Assembly (NCBI GenBank): GCA_010909725.1
Contig: JAACMV010000030.1
Span: forward strand, 744,001-808,000
Origin: Picochlorum sp. 'celeri'
Taxonomy: Eukaryota > Chlorophyta > Trebouxiophyceae
Direction: 5' to 3'
Length of the DNA: 64,000 nt
Part shown: positions 9,964-20,971 of the stretch, piece after piece
Numbering within the stretch: position 1 is the first letter of the stretch
Layout of the letters: each line of letters starts with the position of its first letter
Notes under the pieces: model-generated
Databases searched by the model: none
What the model was told of the DNA's origin: nothing
Seen by the model: only the letters and a program-made list of their open reading frames with translations
Made by a program: the position numbers and the translations under genes

Positions 9964-11018
9964 ATGATCGTGTTGAGAAGTGTGGTTCGACCAGCCCAAG
10001 CAAAGACACAAGGATGGCATTTCCATGGATTAAGGACCCCAAAAGGTACATTTCGATTCACATACTCCCTCCAACTGTATGATCATATGACGATGCGGTT
10101 GATCTGTGATAATGTGGTGTAGCCTTGCATGTTTGCTTTGGGACCTCCGTGAACATTTTAGACGTTAGTCCGACTCCCGGAGACCTATTGGCAGTACAAC
10201 ATCGAGATGGTAAGTATTTATTTCTTGAAGCAGTCAAAGGGAAGAAAAATGCGCTGAAATTCGTGTGCCAAGGCGAACTGCTTGAACTCAGACAAGATGA
10301 GTTTGTTTCCAACGGATATTATCCACGATTGTCAGAGTCATGGGTGAAAAAGACGCCAACTTTAGTCGAATCTCTTGAGATTGTTAGAAAAGCGCAGAAG
10401 GGGGATGCCTCTCCGTCCGAATTGCTTCAGAGAAGTTCCATTGAAGATGTTGAACTTGTTACATGTCTGCCAGAGTTTGAGAAAATGGTGGAGCAGAATC
10501 CTGCTCAATGGTGTGATGGCACAGGGCCACATGACGAGCCACTCGACGAGATAGATCAAAATCTTTTGACCGCTGGTGAATTGATTGCATTGTCAAAAGG
10601 ATACAGGGGAGTGTGTTTGCTACAGACATCTTTTCCTATTGACACAACAGAAACTAGACTCCCTCTGTTGCGCCCTTTTGTTCTGACATTATTACGGAAC
10701 ATGGTCGAGTCGAAAGACTTGGTGGTGTGTTCCTCTAGCGCTGCAAAAGGAGCTGCCACATCACTGGTGATTTCTGCCAAGCGTCAACCATTCAAAGCAT
10801 GGGGTGCATATTTGGCCTCAATTGGAGCACAAGCTTCAGTTGTTGCTGAAAGTGAATTTTACAAGCTCATGATTGGCAGGATGATGGGATATAAAGAAGA
10901 GAACATTGAGCATCATATTGCATCTAATGGTGGTATATTGACGGCCAAAGTACGTAACCTTGTGGACTTGGAGATGAAAGAGTTGAGTGATGCCAACCCT
11001 AGTATTCCTTGGAGATGA
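9964..11018 (+). CDS. Conserved protein of unknown function, possibly organelle-targeted
   Basis: Exons 9964-10045 and 10162-11018 (116-nt intron, GTACAT donor), 312 residues. The first exon codes a basic, acid-free start (MIVLRSVVRPAQAKTQGWHF) typical of an organelle targeting peptide. The mature part opens with a beta-rich segment (SPTPGDLLAVQHRDGKYLFL) and continues with helical regions up to YKEENIEHHIASNGG near the end. No catalytic motif is recognised and I cannot name the family. Its stop codon is only 8 nt from the stop codon of the kinase gene on the other strand. Confidence 0.7.
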
Positions 11019-11026
11019 TGAGTGTT

Positions 11027-12453
11027 TTATTCTTCCTGCCTGACAAGCCTTGCTTTTTTCCTCGATTGCAATTCATCGTCACAGTCATGAATAAGGCGTT
11101 TTTGAACTGCTGATAATGTTAAGCGCTTCAGAAGAGCATAGTCTGGTTTGTTTGTATGCTCTGTCTCCTTGCAATGCTTTAGCCATCTTGCCATGTACCC
11201 AGGCAAGTATCCTGCATGCAACTATTTAATTATTTATTCGTAGTTTGATGTTCAATGAAACCTCATACCATTCTCAAACAACCCTTTTAGCACTTCCCCT
11301 CTGTTCCAAACTTCATTTTCTAATTCTAAGCGGAAATCTGACCGATTCGTACTCGACCAGCTAGTGTCAGAGGGAAACTTTTCCCACGGCACAGATTCTA
11401 ATTCCATCACGATAATGGAGTATACAAGACTCTCTAAATCATCTGCTGGACCGGTCGGAAGTCCTAGAAGCTGTCGATCGCTTGCAAATGGGACTGTACC
11501 ACAAAATTTCCATGAACCAGTATCAACAGAGCACGCTTCAATAGATTGTACCAGTCCATAATCTATCAAAACAACTTCTTCCTCTCGTCCTTGTCTCCTT
11601 CGGATCATAAAATTCTGCAACAGGTATGGGTTTTGGTTCGAGTTTTAGAGATATCCACGCATGACAGACAGTCGCACCTCTGGCTTCACATCTCTGTGGA
11701 GATGCCCCAGTTCATGCAAGGATTCCAAAGCATCAATCATCTGGACATACATCTTTCCACGATCCAGATTTGTTGAATCAGGAGGTACGTCGACCAAAGA
11801 AGCATCCAATAATTCCATAGACATCCTGTACGTATGTGGGTGGGCGTGAGTGAGTGACTGAGGTATTCACGTGGAGCCCTCATGCATGAGCAACGTTGGG
11901 ATGCAAGACAAAACATACCATGGAACCCTCTGCGAATCTACAATAAACATGCCAGATCCATAGAACTCTGGCATCCATTTCCGACGAGAATTTACCTGCT
12001 GAATACTTTTTAAAAACTGCCCCTCTCTCTCGAAGGCAGCCCTGCACTCGGACAACAACAGTATGCTCACACCATGCAAACACCCATGCAACAATAATGG
12101 CATGCAGACACGCACAATGAGAAGTGCTCGTGAAAACGGTCGGGGGAGAGCATTTTCACCGCTACTGTGGCATTATTATCCACAAGTGTCGATTCAAAAA
12201 CGACACCATAACCTCCCTCTCCACAAATCCTCAGAGTCCCAGTGCAGAAAGGGAGTCTGCTCGCACCCTCCAACTCTGTGGGTTCTATCACCAAGTGCCC
12301 CTCGTCATATCTCCTCGATAGTTTATTTACTTTTATCACCAAACTGTCATCATCGTCGCCAACGGCGGGCGTACCACGCCCGTCTTTCGCACCTGGCTCC
12401 TCTTGTCGTGGCCAACCACCTAAAGCGCCCATCTTACTCCCCACTATTCCCAT
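11027..12453 (-). CDS. Casein-kinase-1-like protein kinase (five exons)
   Basis: Exons 12116-12453, 11919-12041, 11678-11825, 11269-11614 and 11027-11211 join to 379 residues. Kinase landmarks fall into place across all four introns (57-93 nt): glycine loop GEGGYGVVF (~78), VAVKML (lysine, ~100), catalytic HRDVKPENF (~198), IDYGLVQ in place of DFG (~220), and the CK1-type GTVPFAS..L..G..DDLESLVY with ..LPGYMARWLKHC near the end. CK1/VRK/TTBK-like kinases phosphorylate Ser/Thr. DYG instead of DFG is seen in some active CK1-like kinases. Two further upstream in-frame ATGs exist (12495); 12453 is chosen because the sequence before it is AT-rich and not protein-like. Confidence 0.82.
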
Positions 12454-12686
12454 CGATATATACCTTTTCTGTATTATTTGTATATTAATACCCATATACT
12501 ATAGATACCGGCACCTCTTATCAACCTCAATGGTATCGAAGAATGGAATAGCGCTCCATGCTTGCATGAAGCCAACTGCCCTTGCGACATCGGACCTTGA
12601 CCCACACAAATACATACATACTCTCTATGACATGACATACGCAATTATTACATTAATTTCAACAACATCTTGTACACACACTGCAT

Positions 12687-13281
12687 TTATCCCTGGAAGG
12701 AACAGTTCGGATACGCTTGCATCGCATCCGTTACCGAAGGTCTCTCATCTCTTTGCCAATAGTTAATCACCTCTGTACATGTATTTAATAACACAATCTT
12801 CTCCTGGTTACTGATCCAGTCCCGTTGCTCCAGAGCTTGCCGAAGCTCTTCCCAGGCATCTTCGCCAGGCCAAAAGAAATACTCTGTCACAGGGCTTCTG
12901 TGCCTTCCTTTCCCAAAGACTTGATCGACAGATACTGCCAAATTCTTATCCAACCATAAGAAATTCAGAGAATATTCTGCAGTTTCTGGACTTGACGACT
13001 CTTGCTTAGTCTCGGGGATTCCTGCCGACTCCGCATGATCTTCGGCTGATTTGATTCTCGTATTCTGGTAGCGTTCTTTTGAATTAAAGAAGTCAACTCC
13101 TCTTACAGATGTTGCAATGCAACAATGCGTGAGTCTGCTACGAACAACTGGTCCATGCTGCTGCACATGAAACACAGTACTCAGACGCAGGCATGATATG
13201 ACTGCTGCTATATATGAGAAAATTACATACCAGTGTACGAGATGCTTGTTGTGTGCTCCTACAAGAGCGAATTCCGAGCAT
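12687..13281 (-). CDS. PSRP3: Plastid-specific 30S ribosomal protein PSRP-3 (Ycf65), nuclear-encoded
   Basis: Exons 13231-13281 and 12687-13160 (70-nt intron), 174 residues. The first exon plus the start of the second give a plastid transit peptide (MLGIRSCRSTQQASRTL). The conserved domain runs from ~95 to the end: FLWLDKNLAVSVDQVFGKG, SPVTEYFFWPGEDAWEEL, WISNQEKIVLLNTCTEVINY. In cyanobacteria and many algal plastid genomes this is ycf65; it binds the small subunit of the plastid ribosome. The acceptor could be 3 nt further on (CAGCAG), changing one residue. Confidence 0.9.
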
Positions 13282-13665
13282 TTGAGTTTTGAATAGGGTC
13301 TTTCGAGTCGATGGAATGCACCTGAACTTGCTCTATAGTATTATTCTTATTGTTGTATTCTCCAATGTGTTATTCTTAGATGAGTCAAAATTTCTGACCG
13401 GATGGATGTATCAGCGTGACGTATGAAGCAGATTCCTCCAACCAGCTGGTGCCTGCAGGCAAGATGATGCAGACATTGATCCTCATCCCACAGATCTGTT
13501 TCATGCCAATCTGATCAGGCTGATGCAGTCATTATATATTGAATTTGATCATTATACTGTGGCCATCTGGTGTATTGTGCAGTGTTGTATGACTGTGCCT
13601 GCGCTTCGCTGAGGGCCTTACAACTCGACTACACGTTCGGATTTGCACGTTGGAAAAATAATACT
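13282..13665. promoter_or_regulatory. Shared promoter region between two plastid-protein genes
   Basis: These 384 nt lie between the divergent starts of PSRP-3 and the PAM71-like gene, so both promoters must be here. No conserved box can be assigned with confidence; an open frame extends upstream of the PAM71 ATG but the ATG at 13666 begins the transit peptide. Confidence 0.5.
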
Positions 13666-14703
13666 ATGGCGACATTGGAATTCTTTAATAGAACAATTAT
13701 TCAATGCCATCGGTCGAACAAGGTTTCGTTGGGACGGCAACGGGGAGGGAAGGGAGTTGTGCTACAGACTACTAGGCTGCGTGCAGTGGGCCACAGGAAC
13801 GTGGATGATGAGGTCGTGAGCGTCATTCAGCCTGTGTGTAAGGACAGTTGTGAGGTGAGTGGGATGGTGGGTGGCGATGATGGTGTTACTGATCTGATCA
13901 TGAGATGAGAATTCTAATACATGCAGGTGCAGGGGGAGGGGGAAAAGCATGGCCTTGCCATGTATGCTCTGGCACCGCTGTTGGTAGCAGTATCATGTCC
14001 ATTAGCAGCACATTCTGCTGATTTGTCTCTCGGAGCTACTATGATCCCCGGCATTGTGGGCGACTCTCCCTTTCGAGAGGGTCTGGTTTCAGCATTCCTT
14101 TTGATCTTTTTTTCTGAAATAGGAGATAAAACATTCTTTATAGCGCTTTTATTAGCATTACAAAGGCCTAAAGGAGTTGTATTCACCGGAACATTTGGTG
14201 CATTAGCAATAATGACAGTCATATCAGTTGGACTTGGTAGGGTTCTTCATGGGATTGATGATTTGTTCCCAGACGTAGGTTTTCCCATAGATGATGCGCT
14301 TGCAGTTGCTTTGCTTGTATTCTTTGGAGTTCAAACCCTAGCAAATGCAGCAGAGGCGGATGAGACTGCAGAGGAGGAGAAGGAGGAGGCCAAGGAAGTT
14401 GTAGATGGTATGAGCCAGGAGTATCAAGTGATTAGTCTAGTGATTTCAACATTCGCATTGGTGTTTGCTGCTGAGTGGGGAGATAAATCGTTTTTGGCAA
14501 CGATTGCACTCGCCGCAGCCTCAGATCCGTTGGGTGTCATTGCTGGAGCAGTCACAGGTCATGGAGTTGCCACAGTGATTGCCGTTCTTGGTGGATCATT
14601 TTTGGGCAAATATCTTTCTGAAAAGACTGTACAATATGTTGGTGGAAGTCTATTTTTGGTGTTTGCCGCTGCCACATTGCTCGATATTGTACGTGGTGTA
14701 TGA
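13666..14703 (+). CDS. PAM71: Chloroplast Mn/Ca transporter, PAM71/CCHA1-like (UPF0016/GDT1 family)
   Basis: Exons 13666-13854 and 13927-14703 (72-nt intron), 321 residues. Exon 1 codes a basic, hydroxylated plastid transit peptide. The mature protein has six or seven hydrophobic segments in two repeats, each with the family cation motif: FFSEIGDKTFFIALLLA and FAAEWGDKSFLATIALAA. Plant relatives PAM71 and CMT1 carry Mn2+ in the thylakoid and envelope, feeding the water-oxidising cluster. Which of the two this is cannot be told from sequence alone. Tail-to-tail with the HPT gene; 19 nt separate the stop codons. Confidence 0.9.
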
Positions 14704-14722
14704 TTTCAAAAAAAGTACAAAC

Positions 14723-15919
14723 CTATCTGAATAAAGGTACAAACAAATATTCGGCGTAAAACGCCTTCCACACATCCATGTAACAATTATAAATGCTTTT
14801 TGGATCCCTCAAATCAGTCTGATGTGCCCGTGACCATAGAAACAAGGACATGAGTCCGTGCAGAGCAATACTTACCAACCTCGTGCCCCCCTCCATGTAT
14901 GCTATCGAATAACCTATGGATGACATGTACGCTAGTTCTAACAAAGTAATACAGGTCCAAAACACTCTTTTCGGACCGAGGCGAACGGTAAATGTTTTGA
15001 CACCAGCCTGTCCATCACCATCCATGTCAGGAATATCTTTGAACATGGCAATGACAATCGAGAATACAAACATGAACATGGTCGCAAATAACAGAGACCT
15101 TTCAGCTAAAATATCGTGCAGCCCTATGTTATTCTGTATGATTCCTGTAGATTGACACAGCTTCATATGGAAAAAGAAACCAAATTGGACAAGGACAGCC
15201 CTGACAGAAAGAATGCATGCAGCTGCAACTGCAGGGTATTTTTTCCATCTCATGAGTGGTAAATCCATAGAATAAAGTATTCCAAGTAGTAAACTTCCCG
15301 ATAGGGTGAGTATGAGAGGTTGTGACTGTGCCAAGGCTCCGAGGGCTAGAGAAACAAATCCTGAACTCCCTACAATCCACCAAGCTGTATCTACTCGCAA
15401 TTCTCCCGAGGCAAGTGGCAAATATGGCTTATTTATCTTATCTATCTCTATATCATAAATTTGATTCAATCCAACTATGCAAATATTCATTAGAAGAGCA
15501 GGCACAAGTGCTTTCGCAACATGTTTGACTGCATCAAACAGAGGCACACCAGTGTTGCACCCGAGAAGTGATATCGAAATCACCGAAACTAGCGTCCCCA
15601 ACATTGTATGGGGTCTAGAAAACTTGTATATAGAGGACAGTAAGCCTATCAGGGAGCGATCATCACCTGGAGTCGCAAACTCCGAGGAGTATCTAGTTGT
15701 TGACTTGCAGGGCCAGTATGCTGTAGATGGTCCTTTCTCATGGCCCGATCGTTCTCCCCTCTCAAACTTTTCCCATTGCATTGCAGGGTATTTCATCTTC
15801 CCAAAACTCCAAGCGAATGACGATGATTGCATTTTTGCCCCCGCATAGGACGCTCTCTGCCTTAAACTCCTGCTGGGCATATCCAGGCCAGCTGGAATCA
15901 GTGATAGCGTTGAAGCCAT
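14723..15919 (-). CDS. VTE2: Homogentisate phytyltransferase (tocopherol synthesis), UbiA family
   Basis: Single exon, 398 residues, with a ~90-residue N-terminal plastid extension. Two prenyltransferase aspartate motifs: NQIYDIEIDKINKPYLPLAS (first, NQxxDxxxD) and KDIPDMDGD (second). Multiple membrane segments. The enzyme joins homogentisate to phytyl diphosphate at the inner plastid envelope, the committed step to tocopherol. The stretch ILSVRAVLVQFGFFFHM matches VTE2-1 (phytyl) enzymes better than the solanesyl enzymes of plastoquinone synthesis, which usually have NQIYDIGIDKVNKPYLPIAAG; a mixed signature (NQIYDI) leaves a small doubt about substrate. Confidence 0.88.
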   Translation of the reverse strand: MASTLSLIPAGLDMPSRSLRQRASYAGAKMQSSSFAWSFGKMKYPAMQWEKFERGERSGHEKGPSTAYWPCKSTTRYSSEFATPGDDRSLIGLLSSIYKFSRPHTMLGTLVSVISISLLGCNTGVPLFDAVKHVAKALVPALLMNICIVGLNQIYDIEIDKINKPYLPLASGELRVDTAWWIVGSSGFVSLALGALAQSQPLILTLSGSLLLGILYSMDLPLMRWKKYPAVAAACILSVRAVLVQFGFFFHMKLCQSTGIIQNNIGLHDILAERSLLFATMFMFVFSIVIAMFKDIPDMDGDGQAGVKTFTVRLGPKRVFWTCITLLELAYMSSIGYSIAYMEGGTRLVSIALHGLMSLFLWSRAHQTDLRDPKSIYNCYMDVWKAFYAEYLFVPLFR

Positions 15920-16651
15920 GATCCAGCGTTCAAGTCGAATCGAATTTTATGATGCTGGCAGTACTATTCAATTACCATGGATGTATTCACCGGAAGAACA
16001 ACAATCCTAAAGGAAATGATCGGCCTTCTTGCACGAGAACCGATCAGCCCCCCTATCCCTCCTCCCGATACTGGCGTGTCACCACAATACCAAATAAGTT
16101 AAGTTGTTTTGGATGATGCACGAGGAGGGCCGAATATCTCACCCGTGATTTGCATTGAACCGAGCCCGAACACTGCCCAGTCAGATCAATGCCATGACCG
16201 GCTGGTCTGCACGTGCCACGATGGTGCATCATGATCATGACGGATCACTATTCTGAGACCATTCAGACAGGCGAGTTACACTACAGGAATCGCTCACAGC
16301 TGTAGAAAGTCGTCTAGGTCTACGAACTTCTGATATGTGCATATTTGCCTACGATGCATCCACACATGCCGTCACATGCTAACGTCGTGAGATCTTTGGC
16401 CAAGCAATCTCCATCTCCCTCAGATCCATACGGTCCAGAGTGTTCCTCGATGGGCCAATGCATATCGCTTCCAATGTGTACTGACGAGGCAAGTGCGCCC
16501 GTTTGAGATTTGCGATATGGATAGGGTCGGCAGCAATACTCCGACATCCTCATGTACTTCCCTGCACGCTTTCACAGCATCCACTAGCGATTATAATCTC
16601 AATAGCATCTGATTTACGGTTCATCAGCTCCACGCATTTTGGATTTGAAGC
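15920..16651. promoter_or_regulatory. 732-nt region between divergent HPT and aquaporin genes
   Basis: No gene is supported. It must contain both promoters. Visible are a G-box core in an 8-bp palindrome GCACGTGC (16209-16216) and a 12-bp palindrome TCATGATCATGA (16229-16240), 12 nt apart. G-boxes (CACGTG) are bound by bZIP/bHLH factors in plants; whether this one is used is unknown. Confidence 0.45.
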
Positions 16652-17683
16652 ATGGCGGCGACAAACGAACACGAGGGGTCTAATATGGTTTCCGGTTTCG
16701 TGAACCGGCTTCCGTTCAGTGTTAAAGCTTCTGTGGCAGAGTTAATTGCCACTGCAATTTTTGTGTATATTGGAACAGGTACGCCGTCCTCGGTTTTAAG
16801 TTTGGGAGACGCGATACATGACGACGTACGATAACGCACTGCAGGTACTGCAACAACGTTTGGGTCCAGAATCGATCCTGAAACAGGTTATACCGATGAA
16901 TCTTTGAATACTACTGACCTTGTTGAGTCCGCCCAAGGTCAGTCAAATGTCGAGGCTGAGGTTTTGGCTCTCGGAGAGCAATTGACACAGCTTGGTCAGA
17001 CAATGAAGGTCACGGCATCCTGGGGGGTCACGACAGCACTTGCATTCGGTTTTTCGATTACAGTCCTCGCATATGCGACTTCTCATATTTCAGGTGGACA
17101 GCTTAACCCAGCAGTCACTTTTTCATTGGCCTTGGTGAGATCAATTCCTATTTCACAAGCAATTGCAAACACTGTTGCTCAGATTGTGGGAGCTATTTTG
17201 GGATCAGGTTTCCTTTACGGCACAATTCCCGAGGGGAACGAGAATACTCTAGGAAGCAACATAATCTCTCCTGGTGTAGGATTTGGTAATGCACTCTTGG
17301 GTGAAATTGTAATGACTACAGTACTATGCATGGTTGTACTCGAGACGGGAAGAAACAAGCATAGCGCAATATCCAAGAGTTTTGCTCCTCTTGCTATCGG
17401 TTTTGCAGTTTTCTGCGCCCATGCAGTACTGCTTCCAATTGATGGATGCTCAATCAACCCAGCTCGCTCTCTTGGCCCAGCCATTGTAACCAGTACCTGG
17501 CCTTCCAATTTTTGGGTATTCATTGTTGGACCATACATCGGGGCATTTTGTGCCATCTTCCCATACTTGTTCTTTGGATGGGACTTTGAGATTGAGAAGT
17601 ATCAGGACCCTATCAATATCAGGACTTTGATTGGGAAGACAAAGAAGACGTTGACATCTTTCACTGGCAGTGAAGATGTGTAA
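16652..17683 (+). CDS. Aquaporin-like MIP channel
   Basis: Exons 16652-16778 and 16845-17683 (66-nt intron), 321 residues. Six membrane helices with both NPA boxes: SGGQLNPAVTFS and GCSINPARSLGPA. MIP proteins conduct water or small neutral solutes. The loop between helix 1 and helix 2 is unusually long (~55 residues: a Thr/Glu-rich segment after GTGTATTFGSRIDPE), which is not found in typical plant PIP or TIP proteins but occurs in algal MIP subfamilies. The C-terminal tail is basic and Thr/Ser-rich (KTKKTLTSFTGSEDV), a possible phosphorylation region. Confidence 0.92.
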
Positions 17684-17893
17684 GTACAGATGTGCCACCC
17701 TGGTGTGTTTCAGCACAGGGTTTTACACAGGGCCGGTATGAATGGTGTGTGCAAATTTTTTTGGAGAGATTTACGTTTCCATGCCCTGTTTATATGAACA
17801 GTGGAATCAGAGAGAGATGCAGAGAATTCTTATGGAAGATTGTGTTTGAGAGAGAAGTTTACATGGCTTTTTTGTTACTTCGAGTAAGACTGT

Positions 17894-19139
17894 TCATCTT
17901 TTTCTTCTTCTTTTTTTATTCTTTCCAATGGAATCCTCCACGCCCCTCCGATCGGTATGGGACGGCAAGGAAACCCAATCTTCCCAAGATTTCAAGGGTA
18001 GATCTTTGTCCTTACCGGTGCCATTACTAACACACTTCTTGCTCTTCTTCCTGTGACTTTTGGTATCACCTATCCGAATAAATTCTGTCTTTCTTTGACC
18101 TAGAGATGGTACTGCCTCGCGAACTTGAATCTTCTCCAACTTCTCTGAATTTTGGACGGCATGTTTAGCCTCATTCTTCTCCACGCTGTCTGCTACTCTG
18201 GACGGACCATTCTCTTCCGATACCATGCCCAACATAGGCACACTAGATGTTTCGAAAGCGGGAGCGATATCTTCAGCCTGGGTGTCAGCAACACCTTTGT
18301 CTGTGTCACAGATGATCTGCATCAGATCTTCCCTCCGAACTGGCAACCCATGGTCTTCTGTGACGACACAACCGGGATCCATGCCTGGGGATGAATGTCC
18401 GTCTGGCCCTGAGATATATAAACCAAGTAAGTTTCTATCCTTCATGCCCTCTAATCTCGAATTCATCCGTAGCCCTGGTACTTGCCCCTTTTGAACACTG
18501 CACAACACATGATCTGGCAGTTGCCTCACATCAATTCCACACCCATTACTTGGACTCTCTCTACTCGGTAAATATCGTATCACATGTACAAAGGAATTGT
18601 ACTCGTTGCATTTCTGTCGCAAAAGAGAAACAGATAGCAACTGTATCCTTGCGCAGACTGCCAAACATGCAACAGAAAGAGGCATAAAAAATGATTGTGC
18701 CAACTGAACACAACACTGTTTCGCTGCCTTAAAACACGCTTGTATCACTGAAACAAGCAACTGGCATTGGCCTAGAATACATTCCAATCTCTTGATACCA
18801 GATTCAACACAAGGAACCTGCCTCTCACAAACAGACATGACAGGCATTGATGCCTTCTTCAGGGCAACATACACAGACACGCTCTCCTCAACAATGCTAC
18901 ATACTCGTACTATCAAGCGGAAAACATGCTCCATCTTTTTATAAAATAATGACGCGACATGCTGATCCCTATTCCTTCTCAACACCCTTCTCAGCAAGTC
19001 AACCTCTTGTCGCAGCAATGGTCCCTCCTCTTCCACCTGCATCAAACGTTTATATATACATCATTCAAACATATAGACGGACTTCGTTCCCTATTCAAAG
19101 GATCCGCACCCCCCGAATGCTCTGCATTTGAATGTGCAT
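17894..19139 (-). CDS. NEPRO-like nucleolar protein
   Basis: Exons 19110-19139 and 17894-19036 (73-nt intron, GTGCGG donor, GATGCAG acceptor), 390 residues. The N-terminal domain LLRQEVDLLRRVLRRNRDQH, FYKKMEHVFRLIVRV matches the NEPRO N-terminal family (human 'nucleolus and neural progenitor protein'; related to yeast Rmp1 of RNase MRP). The C-terminus is lysine/arginine-rich (KKRRRKR), in line with nucleolar targeting. The ten-codon first exon is inferred from phase and intron length; without it translation could begin at 19042, but a TATATATAA lies 10 nt before that ATG, which fits intron better than leader. Confidence 0.68.
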
Positions 19140-19397
19140 GAGATTCGTCCATTCCTGAGTGACCATACAATGAATCAAAGGTTCCTTTGCCATTGTAGGT
19201 ACCTTAGATTACCATTATGTTCACAGCTTTGTATCATATTATTTGAATCCAGGCAGGAAGAGGGCGTGTGTTTTTTAATCCTTAAACACCAATTTGAGGA
19301 GACATTCCCAAATTTGTGATGATAATCATGAATCGTTGACAAATACAACCATGCAGCATGGCACCAACACAAGTATTCTTACATATTTATAATCACA

Positions 19398-20862
19398 ATG
19401 GGACAGGGACAGAGTACTCCCGGTGGAAATAAGGGCTCAAAGGTAATTTGTTTGCTGATGATCAACAAGTCTCGTACCGATGTGTCCACTCACATGAGTT
19501 ATTCTGCTGTGTAGGATCATAAGAAAAAATATGAGCCTCCACCACCTCCACCTCGAGTGGGTAAGAAGCAGAGAAGACGACCTGGAGCCTCTGCTCTGGG
19601 AACGAAATTACCAACTGTTGTTCCGACCGCAAAATGCAAACTTCGTCAGTTGAAGCTTGAGCGAATCAAGGATTGGCTTTTAATGGAAGAAGAATATGTG
19701 ACGAACCAGGAAAGATTGAAACCCCAGGAGGAGCGGAACGAGGAGGACAGATCAAAGGTGGATGACCTGCGAGGGTCTCCGTTGAGCGTGGGGTCATTGG
19801 AGGAGCTGATTGATGAAAAGTATGTTTTTGACATGTAGTGTATAAGGGAAGATGTCCGTGTGGACTGAACTGACGGTTGTATGTTGTGTGTGTAGTCACG
19901 CTATTGTGTCCTCTCCTGTGGGCCCAGAGTATTACGTGGGAATCATGTCCTTTGTCGACCGCTCTCAATTGGAACCTGGCTGTTCGGTGCTTTTACACAA
20001 TAAAGGAAATCAGATTGTAGGTATTCTAAGTGATGAAGCAGATCCGGCAATCAGTGTCATGAAGGTTGAGCATTCCCCATCTGAGACATATGCTGATGTT
20101 GGTGGTTTGGAGCAGCAAGTGCAAGAAATAAAGGAAGCTGTTGAGCTTCCTCTGACTCATCCTGAATTATATGATGATATAGGAATCAAGCCTCCAAAGG
20201 GGGTGATTTTATATGGAGAGCCGGGAACAGGAAAAACGTTGCTGGCAAAGGCTGTTGCCAACTCGACGTCTGCCACCTTTTTGAGAGTTGTAGGATCTGA
20301 GTTAATCCAGAAATACTTGGGAGATGGGCCCAAACTTGTTCGTGAACTGTTCAAAGTAGCAGACGAGCTGGCTCCTTCTATTGTCTTCATAGATGAAATT
20401 GATGCTGTAGGCACCAAGAGATATGATGCGAATAGCGGAGGAGAGCGTGAGATTCAAAGAACAATGTTGGAGTTGCTCAATCAGCTTGATGGCTTTGATT
20501 CTCTCCACGATGTCAAAGTCATCATGGCAACCAATAGAATTGACTCACTGGATCCCGCCCTCATCAGACCAGGTCGCATTGATAGAAAGATTGAATTCCC
20601 CCTTCCGGATCAAAAGACAAAGCGGAGAATCTTTCAGATTCACACATCAAAAATGTCTCTATCGGACGATGTGAATGTCGAGGAATTCGTCATGGCCAAG
20701 GATGAACTCTCAGGTGCAGACATCAAGGCCATGTGTACAGAGTCGGGACTGCTAGCGCTTCGAGAACGTCGTATGAAAGTAACCATGGCAGACTTTAGAA
20801 AGGCAAAAGAAAAGGTTCTGTATCGCAAGAAGGATAATCTGCCTGAAGGATTGTACATGTAA
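19398..20862 (+). CDS. RPT2: 26S proteasome regulatory ATPase RPT2 (PSMC1)
   Basis: Exons 19398-19442, 19515-19819 and 19896-20862, 438 residues. Begins MGQGQS, the N-myristoylation context conserved in RPT2. After a coiled coil and OB domain ([20 protein letters not shown] restored across intron 2) comes the AAA+ domain: Walker A GEPGTGKT (~224), Walker [10 protein letters not shown] (~281), and RPGRIDRK. Ends LYM, the hydrophobic-Tyr-X tail that opens the 20S gate. It is one of six ATPases in the base of the 19S cap. No anomalies. Confidence 0.97.
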
Positions 20863-20971
20863 CAAGGGCTGTTTCATCTTCATCTCTTGCATGCCTCGTA
20901 GTAGGCAATACCCGGGCAGATCTAATCTAATATGAATTCAAAATATCTATTTTTATGCAAACAATGATATA

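Noticed and set aside
10208..10220. GTAAGTATTT as a second donor site in the 9964-11018 gene
   Set aside because: Reading through keeps a long continuous frame with sensible protein text (DGKYLFLEAVKG); no matching acceptor improves it.
16053..16553. Two minus-strand frames of 61 and 77 codons between HPT and aquaporin
   Set aside because: No domain, no conserved start context and no splice partners; likely noncoding promoter sequence.
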